Part shown: one piece after another, positions 17,460 to 26,382 of the stretch
Position numbering within the stretch: the first letter of the stretch is position 1
Layout: the number at the start of each line of letters is the position of its first letter
From: Bacteroidetes bacterium 46-16
Lineage (GTDB): Bacteria; Bacteroidota; Bacteroidia; Chitinophagales; Chitinophagaceae
Direction: 5' to 3'
Length of the DNA: 64,000 nt
NCBI GenBank assembly: GCA_001897835.1
Contig: MKUN01000008.1
Location: forward strand, 1 to 64,000
Notes under the pieces: generated by a model
What the model was told of the DNA's origin: nothing
Databases searched by the model: none
Seen by the model: the letters and a program-made list of their open reading frames with translations, nothing else
Translations under genes and position numbers: made by a program

Positions 17460-19481
17460 TTAATCTTTAACGCTGATCCTGATATGGTCACGATCACCTT
17501 TTATTGTCAAGTTCTCATTCTTCATGTATTTGTTATAGCGCATATACACATCGCCTGGTTGCAATTGCCCGTTTATGTATAGCCGGTCGCTGTATTTTTC
17601 TACTTTATAAGACCTTGAGCGGTCGATAAGCCCTTCATGTTCCATTTTGCGCAGCATTACTTCATGCAGGCCTCCGGCGTGGGCATTAGTATTGCTTTTG
17701 CCATAGGTGTAAGCATAATTATAGCTGCTTGAATTGCCATTGCTATATGTATAAGTGTTCGTGCTGCTTCCGGCTCCCGTGGCCCATACCGCAGCATTGT
17801 ACGAAGACTTAGGGTTCCCTTTATATTCGGCATCCAATTGTGCCTTTATTAGCGCCCTGTTAGCTCTTGCCACTGCCCTGAGGCTTTGCTGACGTGCCAG
17901 GGCCAGACTTTCCTCAACCTTCTCACGCAGTTTTGGGTCATCTATCGATCTGCGGGCTTCTTTTAAGCCCCGGTCTATTTCCTTTTGTATATCTTCCCAA
18001 TGAATAGCATCTATTTCTTTTTGAGCATCGGCCAATTCTTTGTTTAATTGGTCCCAATTCACGGCAGCCATCTCCCTGTCTGCCTGCCTCATGCCTTCAT
18101 CTGCTTCTGCCATAGCTTTATCCGCTTTTTTCATTTCCCGGTCTATTTGGTCCCAGTTCACGGCAGCCATCTTCCTGTCTGCATGCCTCATGCCTTCATC
18201 TGCTTCTGCCATAGCTTTATCTGCTTTTTTCATTTCCCGGTCTATTTGGTCCCAGTCCACGTCTTTCATGGCTTTTGACACAGTTTCATCTGGATCTTCC
18301 GCTTCGGGGGCAGCAGGGGCTTCGCTATCCTCATTTTTATCATAGGATTTTGATGGCTTTGGTGCGCTTGCCTGATCGCTTGTATTGCTTTCCGTATGGG
18401 TACTGTTGCGTTTAGTTGACGTTTTTGCCTTTGCTTTATGCGATTGTGCAAAGGAAGGCGATAACCATGCAAAGGATACCACTATTGCTGCTATTACCAG
18501 TGAGGCGATTATTGCCCTCGCGTAATTGTTCTTTTGTTTTTTCATTTCCATGATGCGTTTGATACGATTAAATAACCTGTTTTTATTACCGGTGGCTGCA
18601 AGGGCCAGTGCATTTGCTTCCCTGCGTCGTGCTTCAAGGGCAGCAAGGGCTCTTGCATAAGGCAGGGGACCAGCGCTGCAAGAAAGCACCAGGTCATCGC
18701 AACAATGTTCCCTTTCCTTGCGGATAGCGGATGATACCAGCCATATAAATGGGTTGAAGAAGAGCAGGGTCTCTGCCAGGGCCTGTAGTATATTCAGCAG
18801 GTAGTCGTTGCGCCTGATATGTGCCAGTTCATGCAACAGGATAGCTTCCACCTGCTCGGTGCTCATGCTATTTGCCATAGCGAAAGGTAAGAGGATGACC
18901 GGTTTTAAGGTGCCTACGGTCATAGGTACATGTGCATAGACACTATAGCATAACTGCACGGCCCGGTTTATGTGCAATTGTTCTTTGGTTTCCTGCAGCC
19001 ATTGTTGCCAGTTATTGGTAATCTTCGTAATTCCCTTATTGCGCATGCGCCTGTTATGAGCTATACCGGTGCCAAAGCGCAGGATCATCAGGCAAAGACC
19101 GGCCAGGTAGATGGCAACGGCAATGGGCAGGTATGGCTGTGCCGCTTCAATCAAATTGTTCAAAATATCGTTATCGGGGCTATGTGCTGCAAGAGCGCCG
19201 GTTACTGCCGTGCTCAAAACCCCTCCTGCACCTTCTGTAATGATGACCGGCGTATTATGCAGGGTTCCCCATTGCTCCAGCCAGGTATCTGCAAACCAGG
19301 CTGTCATTATTATAAGTGCAGCCATAGAGAAGGCGTAGCGCAATTTTGCGTTTTGTTTTCCCGTCAGTGCAAGAACTACCTGCAAGCATATGTATATGAA
19401 TAAGCATTGCCAGAGTGTGTGTAATAGTGCTATACCCAGCGACTGGACCATCAATGATGTTTGAGGAAGAAAGTTATTCAT
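17460..19481 (-). CDS. M56 family (BlaR1/MecR1-like) membrane metallopeptidase
   Basis: The 673-residue protein starts with several membrane helices enclosing a zinc protease motif HELAHIRRND (H217, E218, H221), followed by CCDDLVL, as in BlaR1/MecR1. A further membrane helix near residue 320 is followed by a long charged Ser/Thr/Pro- and Asp/Glu-rich region, two 33-residue tandem repeats (about residues 409-474) and a coiled-coil-like stretch rich in Ala, Arg and Glu. The usual penicillin-binding sensor domain is absent; the signal is therefore unknown. It is paired with a BlaI-type repressor just upstream. In the known system the protease cleaves the repressor. Confidence 0.85.
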   Translation of the reverse strand: MNNFLPQTSLMVQSLGIALLHTLWQCLFIYICLQVVLALTGKQNAKLRYAFSMAALIIMTAWFADTWLEQWGTLHNTPVIITEGAGGVLSTAVTGALAAHSPDNDILNNLIEAAQPYLPIAVAIYLAGLCLMILRFGTGIAHNRRMRNKGITKITNNWQQWLQETKEQLHINRAVQLCYSVYAHVPMTVGTLKPVILLPFAMANSMSTEQVEAILLHELAHIRRNDYLLNILQALAETLLFFNPFIWLVSSAIRKEREHCCDDLVLSCSAGPLPYARALAALEARRREANALALAATGNKNRLFNRIKRIMEMKKQKNNYARAIIASLVIAAIVVSFAWLSPSFAQSHKAKAKTSTKRNSTHTESNTSDQASAPKPSKSYDKNEDSEAPAAPEAEDPDETVSKAMKDVDWDQIDREMKKADKAMAEADEGMRHADRKMAAVNWDQIDREMKKADKAMAEADEGMRQADREMAAVNWDQLNKELADAQKEIDAIHWEDIQKEIDRGLKEARRSIDDPKLREKVEESLALARQQSLRAVARANRALIKAQLDAEYKGNPKSSYNAAVWATGAGSSTNTYTYSNGNSSSYNYAYTYGKSNTNAHAGGLHEVMLRKMEHEGLIDRSRSYKVEKYSDRLYINGQLQPGDVYMRYNKYMKNENLTIKGDRDHIRISVKD
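18060..18257 (-). repeat. two tandem 99-bp (33-residue) repeats in the M56 gene
   Basis: The unit WDQIDREMKKADKAMAEADE plus GMRxADRxMAAV occurs twice, 99 bases apart and almost identical at the DNA level; a third, degenerate unit (NWDQLNKELADAQKEIDAIHW) follows. The pattern predicts a charged helical or coiled-coil rod after the protease domain. Confidence 0.85.
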
Positions 19482-19519
19482 GTGCTGAATGGTTTGTGTT
19501 TTAAAAGATCGGCCTCCTG

Positions 19520-19906
19520 TTACTTGCCTTTATTCTTTTCCATCTGCTCCAGGTATTGCTTTATATGTTCCAATTCTTCGTCCGTGGCTTTGTGGTTGCC
19601 CAGTGCCTGCATAATGAGCTGGCTAGCTGAGCCGTTAAATACAGTGTCGATCATGCGTTGCACGATTTGCCCCTGTGTTTGTGATTGTGAGACGGCTGCT
19701 TCATACACATGTGTTTTACTGTCCGTGTTTCTTTTCAACAGCTTTTTTTCATGCATTATCTGCATTAGCTTAAGGGTAGTGGTATAGCCCGCTTCTTTGG
19801 TTTTTTCCAATATCTCATGCACCTCGCGCACAGTGCTTGCTCCCTTATCCCAGAGGATATTCAATATCTCCAGCTCACTCTCTGTCGGTTTTATCTGCCT
19901 GCTCAT
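19520..19906 (-). CDS. BlaI/MecI/CopY family transcriptional repressor
   Basis: The 128-residue protein begins with a winged helix typical of BlaI: PTESELEILNILWDKGASTVREVHEILEK, then GYTTTLKLMQIMHEKKLLKR. A C-terminal dimerisation part follows. BlaI proteins bind dyad operators and are inactivated by proteolysis through a BlaR1-like partner; that partner lies 38 bases downstream. Two operator-like dyads lie 57-97 bases upstream of its start, which supports autoregulation of the pair. Confidence 0.9.
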   Translation of the reverse strand: MSRQIKPTESELEILNILWDKGASTVREVHEILEKTKEAGYTTTLKLMQIMHEKKLLKRNTDSKTHVYEAAVSQSQTQGQIVQRMIDTVFNGSASQLIMQALGNHKATDEELEHIKQYLEQMEKNKGK

Positions 19907-19963
19907 TTATGTTTAGTTGTTCGTTTTAAAAAATGATAGGGCTTGTTATGTTGTTTAGTCTTC

Positions 19964-20003
19964 TACGAATTGTTTCGTAAACAAACGTACGAATCTTTTC
20001 GTA
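19964..20003 (-). promoter_or_regulatory. tandem operator dyads for the BlaI-type repressor
   Basis: Two 16-bp dyads with identical arms lie in direct tandem: TACGAAttgtTTCGTA (19964-19979) and TACGAAtcttTTCGTA (19988-20003), 24 bases centre to centre. Location upstream of blaI and the two-site design match known BlaI/MecI operators, although the half-site sequence differs from the classical one. Confidence 0.7.
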
Positions 20004-20111
20004 AATCTAAAATACGTCTAAAGCTTTTGTGATTTTTTTAACACAATAAAATATCGATAATAAGTGAGGAATGGTAATTTAGCAGGATATAGGGGAGAAG
20101 AGGACCAAAAA

Positions 20112-20146
20112 GATTAATGCCCCCGGTTTGGCCGGGGGCATTATCT
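20112..20146 (-). terminator. rho-independent terminator of rpsT
   Basis: A 12-bp stem TAATGCCCCCGG (20115-20126) / CCGGGGGCATTA (20132-20143) with a 5-base loop is followed by T-rich sequence on the minus strand, about 20 bases after the rpsT stop. Confidence 0.88.
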
Positions 20147-20165
20147 GTATATATTAAGTTTAAGC

Positions 20166-20420
20166 TTAAGCCAGTGCGTTGATCTTCTTAACGATACCTG
20201 ATTTAAGGTTACCTGCTTTGTTTTTGTGTATTACATTGCGTTTAGCCAGCTTATCTATCATAGATATAACTTTAGGCAGTTCTTCCTGCGCAGTTTTTTT
20301 ATCGGCAGTGGCTAACAGCTTGCGGATGGCATTACGCGTGGTTTTGCCATAATAACGGTTACGGTCGCGGCGCTTTTCACTCTGGCGGATATCCTTTTTG
20401 GTAGCTTTATGATTTGCCAT
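20166..20420 (-). CDS. rpsT: 30S ribosomal protein S20
   Basis: The 84-residue, very basic protein has the S20 pattern: [21 protein letters not shown], then TTRNAIRKL and a C-terminal [23 protein letters not shown]20 binds 16S rRNA early in 30S assembly. The gene stands alone with its own -7 element and terminator, as is usual. Confidence 0.96.
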   Translation of the reverse strand: MANHKATKKDIRQSEKRRDRNRYYGKTTRNAIRKLLATADKKTAQEELPKVISMIDKLAKRNVIHKNKAGNLKSGIVKKINALA

Positions 20421-20450
20421 TTAATCTTTACTTTTTGATTTTAAGGACTG

Positions 20451-20458
20451 CAAAGGTA
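20451..20458 (-). promoter_or_regulatory. putative -7 promoter element of rpsT
   Basis: On the minus strand TACCTTTG, followed by C, lies about 30 bases before the rpsT start. It matches TAnnTTTG and is identical to the element before der; T-rich sequence lies upstream at the -33 region. Confidence 0.5.
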
Positions 20459-20500
20459 GCAAAAAATATTGAACAAAAAATATTTTTTAACTATAATCAA

Positions 20501-21709
20501 TTACATGATCAGGTCGCTGAACATCTGCGCTGAGCGCTTGGTAAGCCTTTCTTTCTTTTCCACGAACTGGTCCAGCTTATCCTTGGGTATCCTGAGTTTG
20601 TAATATTCTGTAGGATAAGCCTTCATCAGGAAGAGGTCGTAGTCTGAATTCCACCTGGCCAGCAGGCTTTTGTCGATAGAAAGCTCCTGGGCAACAATGT
20701 CCATGCTCAGGGGATCCGTGATCCGCACTATGGTCATGTTCATCAGTTCATCATGTGTATAGTTGGGCACATTCTTAATGGGGGCAACACCGGCAAGGGC
20801 AGCTTTCTTGTTGGCAGCTGCTGTTTTTGCCTTAGCTGCAGCTATTTGAGCAGCCGGCCCGGTATCTTCACCGAATTTGAAATCCGAAGGGAGTGTACCA
20901 AGGCCAATGAAACGGTCCAACTGCTCAAAAATGGTAGCTGTGGCAATGAATTTCAGCACATGACCCTGTGTTTCAAGAGGCAGGTGCGATTTTATAGCCC
21001 AGAAATTATTGCTTCCGGTACGCTCTATAGCGCGTTGCACTGGCACAGGACCACAGTTGTATGCCGCTACTACCAAAAGCCAGTCATTGAACTTGCCATA
21101 GAGCAGGCTGATGTATTTGGCTGCAGCAGTGGTGCTTTTATACCAGTCGCGCCTGTCGTCACGGCCCGAAGGGTTAATGCCCATATTGCGTGCCGTGCCC
21201 CGCATAAACTGCCATGGCCCAACTGCTCCTACTGGAGAGACAGCATTATTGTTCAGGGCTGATTCAATTACTGCAAGGTATTTTAACTCTTTTGGGATGT
21301 GGTTCTTTTTAAGAATATTATCGATAAGCGGGAACTGTACGATGGCCCGGGCCTGCATAATGCTGAGGCTTTGATTATGCGCTTCGAAATATTTGCGCAC
21401 AAAGTCCATCATATAATCGTTCATATCGCCGAAATAGGCTTTCTGACCTGCAAGTGGAACAGGCTTGTATTTTTTAGCAAAAGTGCCGTGTACGAGCAGG
21501 TCCTGATCTTCCATCTCACGTTCGCTAAGTGCGGTGAGTTCTTCCTTATTCCCCGTAAGTGTATTGGAAGCAAGGGGGGCGCTTATAGACCTGACGCCTT
21601 TAGGGAGTGTAGTGACAGAGTCTTCGATATTACCCGGGTCGGGCTGGGCCTGTATGGCGCCAAACGACAAGAGTAAGGCCGAAGCTATGAGAATGACTTT
21701 ATATTGCAT
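20501..21709 (-). CDS. lytic murein transglycosylase (SLT/MltD-like)
   Basis: The 402-residue exported protein starts with a signal peptide (MQYKVILIASALLLSFGAIQA). A lysozyme-like SLT domain occupies about residues 130-270: LKYLAVIESALNNNAVSPVGAVGPWQFM with the catalytic glutamate in ESAL, then LLVVAAYNCGPVPVQRAI. These enzymes cleave glycan strands of peptidoglycan to form 1,6-anhydro ends. The C-terminal part may hold a degenerate LysM-like unit (IVRITDPLSMDIVAQELSID), which is uncertain. It lies 81 bases upstream of rpsT. Confidence 0.87.
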   Translation of the reverse strand: MQYKVILIASALLLSFGAIQAQPDPGNIEDSVTTLPKGVRSISAPLASNTLTGNKEELTALSEREMEDQDLLVHGTFAKKYKPVPLAGQKAYFGDMNDYMMDFVRKYFEAHNQSLSIMQARAIVQFPLIDNILKKNHIPKELKYLAVIESALNNNAVSPVGAVGPWQFMRGTARNMGINPSGRDDRRDWYKSTTAAAKYISLLYGKFNDWLLVVAAYNCGPVPVQRAIERTGSNNFWAIKSHLPLETQGHVLKFIATATIFEQLDRFIGLGTLPSDFKFGEDTGPAAQIAAAKAKTAAANKKAALAGVAPIKNVPNYTHDELMNMTIVRITDPLSMDIVAQELSIDKSLLARWNSDYDLFLMKAYPTEYYKLRIPKDKLDQFVEKKERLTKRSAQMFSDLIM

Positions 21710-21849
21710 GTTTTTATCAGTCCTTTTTTAAAAGCGGTAAATGCATGCAACCCACCGTGGCAGGCAGCAAAAATCCTAAATTATCCGTTTTATCCGAAAG
21801 TTAAAAGCGGATAGGGGTGAAAACAGAAAAAAAGGGGTAAAAAAATTGA

Positions 21850-22119
21850 TTAAGCGTTGGTATTACTTTTGGTATCCTCTTTCTTCATGTTACTCTCGAT
21901 CTCGTTCTTGATACCGTCTTTGGCATCGTTGAACTCACGTATACCTTTACCGATACCTTTTGCCAGTTCGGGTATTTTCTTACCGCCGAAAAGCACAATG
22001 ATAGCGATAATAACCCAAAGCCATTCGCCGCCGCTTGGCATGGAAAGAAGTAATTGCGGGTTAATGCTTAATAATAACATGTGAAAAATATTTGTGATGA
22101 GAAAATCCTCTGGTAGCAA
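21850..22119 (-). CDS. tatA: Sec-independent translocase protein TatA/E
   Basis: The protein has a single N-terminal membrane helix (WLWVIIAIIVLFGGKKIPELAKGIGKGIREF) followed by an amphipathic helix and a polar charged tail, the layout of TatA. The FGGKKIPELAKGIGKGI hinge and amphipathic motif is diagnostic. TatA forms the pore for folded Tat substrates. The start at 22119 gives 89 residues; ATG 22080 (76 residues) would be nearer the usual length. No tatB or tatC is nearby. Confidence 0.92.
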   Translation of the reverse strand: MLPEDFLITNIFHMLLLSINPQLLLSMPSGGEWLWVIIAIIVLFGGKKIPELAKGIGKGIREFNDAKDGIKNEIESNMKKEDTKSNTNA

Positions 22120-22373
22120 ATTTAATGATTATTGTACACGAGGTATATTAAATGGGGTGAATGAGTTAAATTTTAACATTTTGCATTAAAAGGTATGTTT
22201 ATGTGTGCATTATGCCCGGGTCGGTAAGAGGCTATTATTTCCTTTGAATTTTCGCAAGGGATGCAAAAGGCTTGCCTGGATTGTGATATGCACTAAATGA
22301 TTATTTCCTGTCGTTACATGCCCAACAACTATATGTTTGCCTAAATTATTTTTAGCTGCCTAAAGTTACGTAT

Positions 22374-23729
22374 TTATAAGCGAAAAAGTATGGCAAAAAT
22401 AAGGCGGTCTTCTGATCTAACTAGATCCGGTGTCCAACCGGTAGGGAGAGGTGTTGTCGTATATCCTGTTGGGGATGTAACGCCTCCATGCCCGGCAAAG
22501 TATGGGACGCTTGCTTGCCTGTGTACGTATTCTATTCTTACCGTAAGGCTTTGATCAGGCATCCAGTCGAAATTTGTAGAACAATCCCAGCCGCTGAATC
22601 TATCCCCTGGATTAGCACTGAAGGGATGAGTACCCGCTGTTTGTGCAGGATTGCCGGGTTTGGGTAAAGGACTGGCATCGCCCGTAGGTAAAAGTACGAG
22701 GTAGCGTCCCGGGTTTGTCATTACACCACCGCCAAACGTCCATGCCAATTTATTTTTACAAAACCATGTACGGTTGTAGCACATAAGACTTAGAAAGTGC
22801 TGCGAGGGACTTACCGTATCGCCGTTAAATCCCTTTACGCCACCACCGTTCTCAAAGCCGATATCAGCTGTCAGTGAAAATGCCATTTGATTGACCCCAT
22901 GCAATTTCTTAGCGGCATAGTATCTTACCAATAGACTGTTGTCTGAATGAAAGCGTTTTCGCCCGGGTATCATAGCAGCATCTGTACCATAATAATCATT
23001 AGTGAGGATCTTGATGTTCTCATTCGGGCACCAGGTGATGTTCGTGCCAAACCCGGGTAGTGTATTGAACTTACCATAGCTCTGCCAGCCGTTTATTATC
23101 CAGGGCTCTATCTTCAATTTGCGGGATGGGAAGATTTGTATGCGTATGCCATTAAAGAACCAGGGTGTATTGTCGGATGTAAAGGAGGCCTGGTATTCCC
23201 AATTCTCGGCCTGGTAGTACGAGTTAAGGCCGATGTATGACATAAACATACCAGCATCCACATTGATGCCATACCAGACATTGAAGTGGTAACCGGCATA
23301 GGCTTCACTGATATAACGGTATACATTCGCGAGATCGTACTGCCCCCTGTATGGACTATAGTCGTTCCGGGGAACTATCGTAGAACGTGTGCCGAACTGT
23401 GTCATTATTTTGGCCCGCGCCCCCATATAGTTAAACTCCCCGCCAATGTTTGCTGATGATATTTCCATTTCATTATTGCGGGCCAGGGCAGTAGAACCTA
23501 CCACTGTATTGTCAATAGGGTTATTGAATGAGTAAGTGTAGTTTGCGTCAAGCATTACGTTGCCGGTAAAATATTTAGTTTGTAAGACTTGTGACTTTCT
23601 TCTGTCATTACCGTTTTGCCAGGTCATATCCATTCCTTCTAACGGTGTTTTATTCCCTGATGTATCCTGCCCAAACGCGTTAGCTGCCAGGAGTATATAA
23701 AATACGAATATGCTTTTAGAGATGTTCAT
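22374..23729 (-). CDS. outer membrane beta-barrel porin-like protein
   Basis: The 451-residue protein has a signal peptide (ending LLAANAFGQ) and a body of alternating aromatic and polar residues with many Asn, Gly, Tyr and Trp, ending in phenylalanine-rich LIFAILFRL, which fits a C-terminal beta strand. It resembles the BBP2-type putative porins of Bacteroidota. It starts 5 bases after the stop of the potassium transporter gene, so it is probably co-transcribed with that gene and may admit ions across the outer membrane; substrate is inferred. Confidence 0.75.
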   Translation of the reverse strand: MNISKSIFVFYILLAANAFGQDTSGNKTPLEGMDMTWQNGNDRRKSQVLQTKYFTGNVMLDANYTYSFNNPIDNTVVGSTALARNNEMEISSANIGGEFNYMGARAKIMTQFGTRSTIVPRNDYSPYRGQYDLANVYRYISEAYAGYHFNVWYGINVDAGMFMSYIGLNSYYQAENWEYQASFTSDNTPWFFNGIRIQIFPSRKLKIEPWIINGWQSYGKFNTLPGFGTNITWCPNENIKILTNDYYGTDAAMIPGRKRFHSDNSLLVRYYAAKKLHGVNQMAFSLTADIGFENGGGVKGFNGDTVSPSQHFLSLMCYNRTWFCKNKLAWTFGGGVMTNPGRYLVLLPTGDASPLPKPGNPAQTAGTHPFSANPGDRFSGWDCSTNFDWMPDQSLTVRIEYVHRQASVPYFAGHGGVTSPTGYTTTPLPTGWTPDLVRSEDRLIFAILFRL

Positions 23730-23734
23730 ATATG

Positions 23735-25672
23735 TTAGTTTCGGCTTAATTCAATATTTTGGACCCGTTGGTACACCAGCGGGGTTTGTTCTGTAATTAC
23801 ATCGCTTTTGTCGAGCCCAAAAGCTTTTTCATCACTCAAGCCCAAATGTTTCAAAAAGAAGTAGGAATTTAGGAGAATGCCATCCCGTATGGTGAATTCG
23901 TTCTCTACAGAAAGGAATTTTTCGATCACTACGAATTTAAAGTCAGGTTCTGCATTATATCTCGTTGACCCATCGGGTTGAATATGCAGGTTAAGTTCCT
24001 TATTGCTGACCAGGTCACGCATTATTTTTTTGAAATACAGTTCTGTTTTAGGTTGTATCCTGAAGCCGAGATTGATATTCACCTTAATGACTTTGTCATC
24101 CGATAATTCAGATATATCATAACTCAGTGTATAGGGCTCTTCGGTACGATGTACGTGCACAAACCAGTATATATCGGCACGTTTTGGCTTTTTGGCAAAA
24201 ATCGATTTTATTATTTTTTCTTCTATGTGATTGCGGTTGTTGGCTTTAGTGAGATACACGAGATGTGTTGCACATTTTGGAATAGTGTCATCAATGCTTA
24301 TCTCTTTGAGTAGCGGTATATACTTCCCTATGTCAACGAATTTTACGAGGTTGTTATTGATCTTTCGGGCATAATACCACACATACATAGTGGTGAAAAT
24401 GAACAGTTCGAAGAAAAGGAACATCCATCGCTCTTTTATCTTAGCGATATTGGCAACAAAAAATGACAGTTCTATACAGCCGTAGAACAGTAATACGGCA
24501 GTAACTATAGCTATAGGCCATTTTAACCTGTATCGTAAAAAATAGCTGAGTAAAATGGTGGTCATCATCATGGTTATAGTGATAGAGAAGCCATATGCTG
24601 CCTCCATGTGAGTAGAGGTGCGGAAATAAAGCACCATTAGTATGCAGCCAGCCCAGAGGATTATATTAACACTAGGGATATATATTTGACCTTTTATATC
24701 GGTTGGTTGCCGCACCCTTATACGAGGCCAGAAATTAAGGTTCATAGCCTCATTGATCAGGGTATAGGAGCCACTGATGAGTGCCTGGGATGCAATAATA
24801 GTGGCAAGCGTTGCGATGATAATGCCAGGTACCAGGAACCATTGAGGCATTATTTCGAAAAAGGGATTTCGCCCATTCAATGCAGGGCCCGCCAGGCGCA
24901 TTGTCCAGGCCGCCTGTCCTATGTAGTTTATTACGAGGCAGGTCTTTACAAAAGCCCAACTGATACGGATATTTTTCCTGCCACAATGTCCCAGGTCGGA
25001 ATAAAGCGCCTCAGCTCCCGTAGTTGCAAGGAATACAGCCCCCAACAGCCAAAAACCATTAGGGTATTTTACCAGGAGCAGGTATCCGTAGTATGGGTTC
25101 AGCCCTTTTACTACCCCGGGGAATAATAGTATCTCTTTAAGCCCCACACTCAGCAGCATTGTGAACCATACCAGCATAACAGGGCCGAAAACACTTCCTA
25201 CTTTGTGTGTGCCAAATCGCTGAAAGAAAAACAGCAAAGAGAGTATTACGATCACTATCGGCATTGTGGGTATGCCCGGTAATATCATGTCCAGGCCTTC
25301 GATGGCCGACGAAACCGAGATGGGTGGGGTTATAATGCCATCGGCAAGCAGTGTAGTGGCACCAAGTATGGTGGGAATAACTAACTTTTTGCCATAGCGC
25401 CTTACAAGAGCATACAGCGCAAATATGCCCCCTTCGCCCTCATTGTCGGCCTTAAGAGTAAGCCATATATATTTTAATGTGGTTTGGAAGAGCAGAGTCC
25501 AGAAAATACAGGAAACACCTCCATATACAAGTGTTCTGTCTATCATTTTTTCGCCTACTATGGCTTTTAATACGTAAAGAGGGCTTGTGCCTATATCACC
25601 GTATATAATGCCGAGCGCTACGAGCAGTGAGGCAATAGAAACCCTGCTCAAATCCTTAGGATTCGATTTCAT
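23735..25672 (-). CDS. kup: KUP-family potassium uptake transporter
   Basis: The 645-residue protein is a KUP/HAK/KT potassium transporter: an N-terminal GIIYGDIGTSPLYVLKAIVG motif, about 12 transmembrane helices, the GEGGIFALYALVRR loop, and a hydrophilic C-terminal domain of about 190 residues. These are proton-coupled K+ importers. It follows a KdpE-like regulator by 23 bases and precedes a porin by 5, so a potassium uptake operon is likely. Confidence 0.95.
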   Translation of the reverse strand: MKSNPKDLSRVSIASLLVALGIIYGDIGTSPLYVLKAIVGEKMIDRTLVYGGVSCIFWTLLFQTTLKYIWLTLKADNEGEGGIFALYALVRRYGKKLVIPTILGATTLLADGIITPPISVSSAIEGLDMILPGIPTMPIVIVILSLLFFFQRFGTHKVGSVFGPVMLVWFTMLLSVGLKEILLFPGVVKGLNPYYGYLLLVKYPNGFWLLGAVFLATTGAEALYSDLGHCGRKNIRISWAFVKTCLVINYIGQAAWTMRLAGPALNGRNPFFEIMPQWFLVPGIIIATLATIIASQALISGSYTLINEAMNLNFWPRIRVRQPTDIKGQIYIPSVNIILWAGCILMVLYFRTSTHMEAAYGFSITITMMMTTILLSYFLRYRLKWPIAIVTAVLLFYGCIELSFFVANIAKIKERWMFLFFELFIFTTMYVWYYARKINNNLVKFVDIGKYIPLLKEISIDDTIPKCATHLVYLTKANNRNHIEEKIIKSIFAKKPKRADIYWFVHVHRTEEPYTLSYDISELSDDKVIKVNINLGFRIQPKTELYFKKIMRDLVSNKELNLHIQPDGSTRYNAEPDFKFVVIEKFLSVENEFTIRDGILLNSYFFLKHLGLSDEKAFGLDKSDVITEQTPLVYQRVQNIELSRN

Positions 25673-25695
25673 TGGTAATGTTTTTTACTGTTTAG

Positions 25696-26382
25696 TTACT
25701 CTTTGCTTACCAGCCGGTAGCCTACACCTGATTCGGTTACCAAGTACTCCGGCCTGTTGGGGTCTTTTTCAAGCTTTTTCCTGAGTTGAGCTATGAATAC
25801 CCTTAAGTATTGTGATTGATCAATGTATCCCGGCCCCCACACTTCCCTAAGCAGGTAATGGTGGGTGAGCACCCTTCCCGCATTTTTTGCGAATTGGGCC
25901 AGTAGTGCATATTCGGTCGTTGTCAGTTTTACAAGGTCACCATTCATCTTTACCGTACGCAATGCCAGGTCAATATGCAAATCCCCGATAGTTATGAGCG
26001 GATCAATATCTCCCGGTACATTGCTACGTAATGCAGAGCGTATTCTTGCCAATAATTCGCCTGTCCTGAATGGTTTTACCAGGTAATCATTAGCGCCATT
26101 GTCCAGCGCTTTGATAATATTATCTTCCTCACTTTGCACTGAAAGAATGATAATGGGATTCGTATACCATTCGCGCATTTCTTTTAATACATCGTGTCCG
26201 TTTTTGTCGGGCAGGCCAAGATCAAGGATGACCATATCCGGCGGGTGGCTGGCAGCCATTACAAGGCCTTCTGCGGCTGTAGCAGCCTGTGTGACAGTAT
26301 AATCATTGCTTTGCAGGGTTATCTCAAGCAATTTGCGTATTTGCGCTTCATCATCGATTATTAATATTGCGGCCTTATTCAT
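25696..26382 (-). CDS. KdpE-like response regulator (OmpR/PhoB type)
   Basis: The 228-residue protein has a receiver domain with the phosphoacceptor D54 in VILDLGLPDKNG, DDE at its start and K104-like VKPF, followed by an OmpR-type winged helix (LTTTEYALLAQFAKNAGRVLTHHYLLREVWG). The whole resembles KdpE. It overlaps the histidine kinase gene by 8 bases and precedes kup, so it probably controls this operon in response to potassium. KdpFABC itself is not in the window. Confidence 0.9.
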   Translation of the reverse strand: MNKAAILIIDDEAQIRKLLEITLQSNDYTVTQAATAAEGLVMAASHPPDMVILDLGLPDKNGHDVLKEMREWYTNPIIILSVQSEEDNIIKALDNGANDYLVKPFRTGELLARIRSALRSNVPGDIDPLITIGDLHIDLALRTVKMNGDLVKLTTTEYALLAQFAKNAGRVLTHHYLLREVWGPGYIDQSQYLRVFIAQLRKKLEKDPNRPEYLVTESGVGYRLVSKE

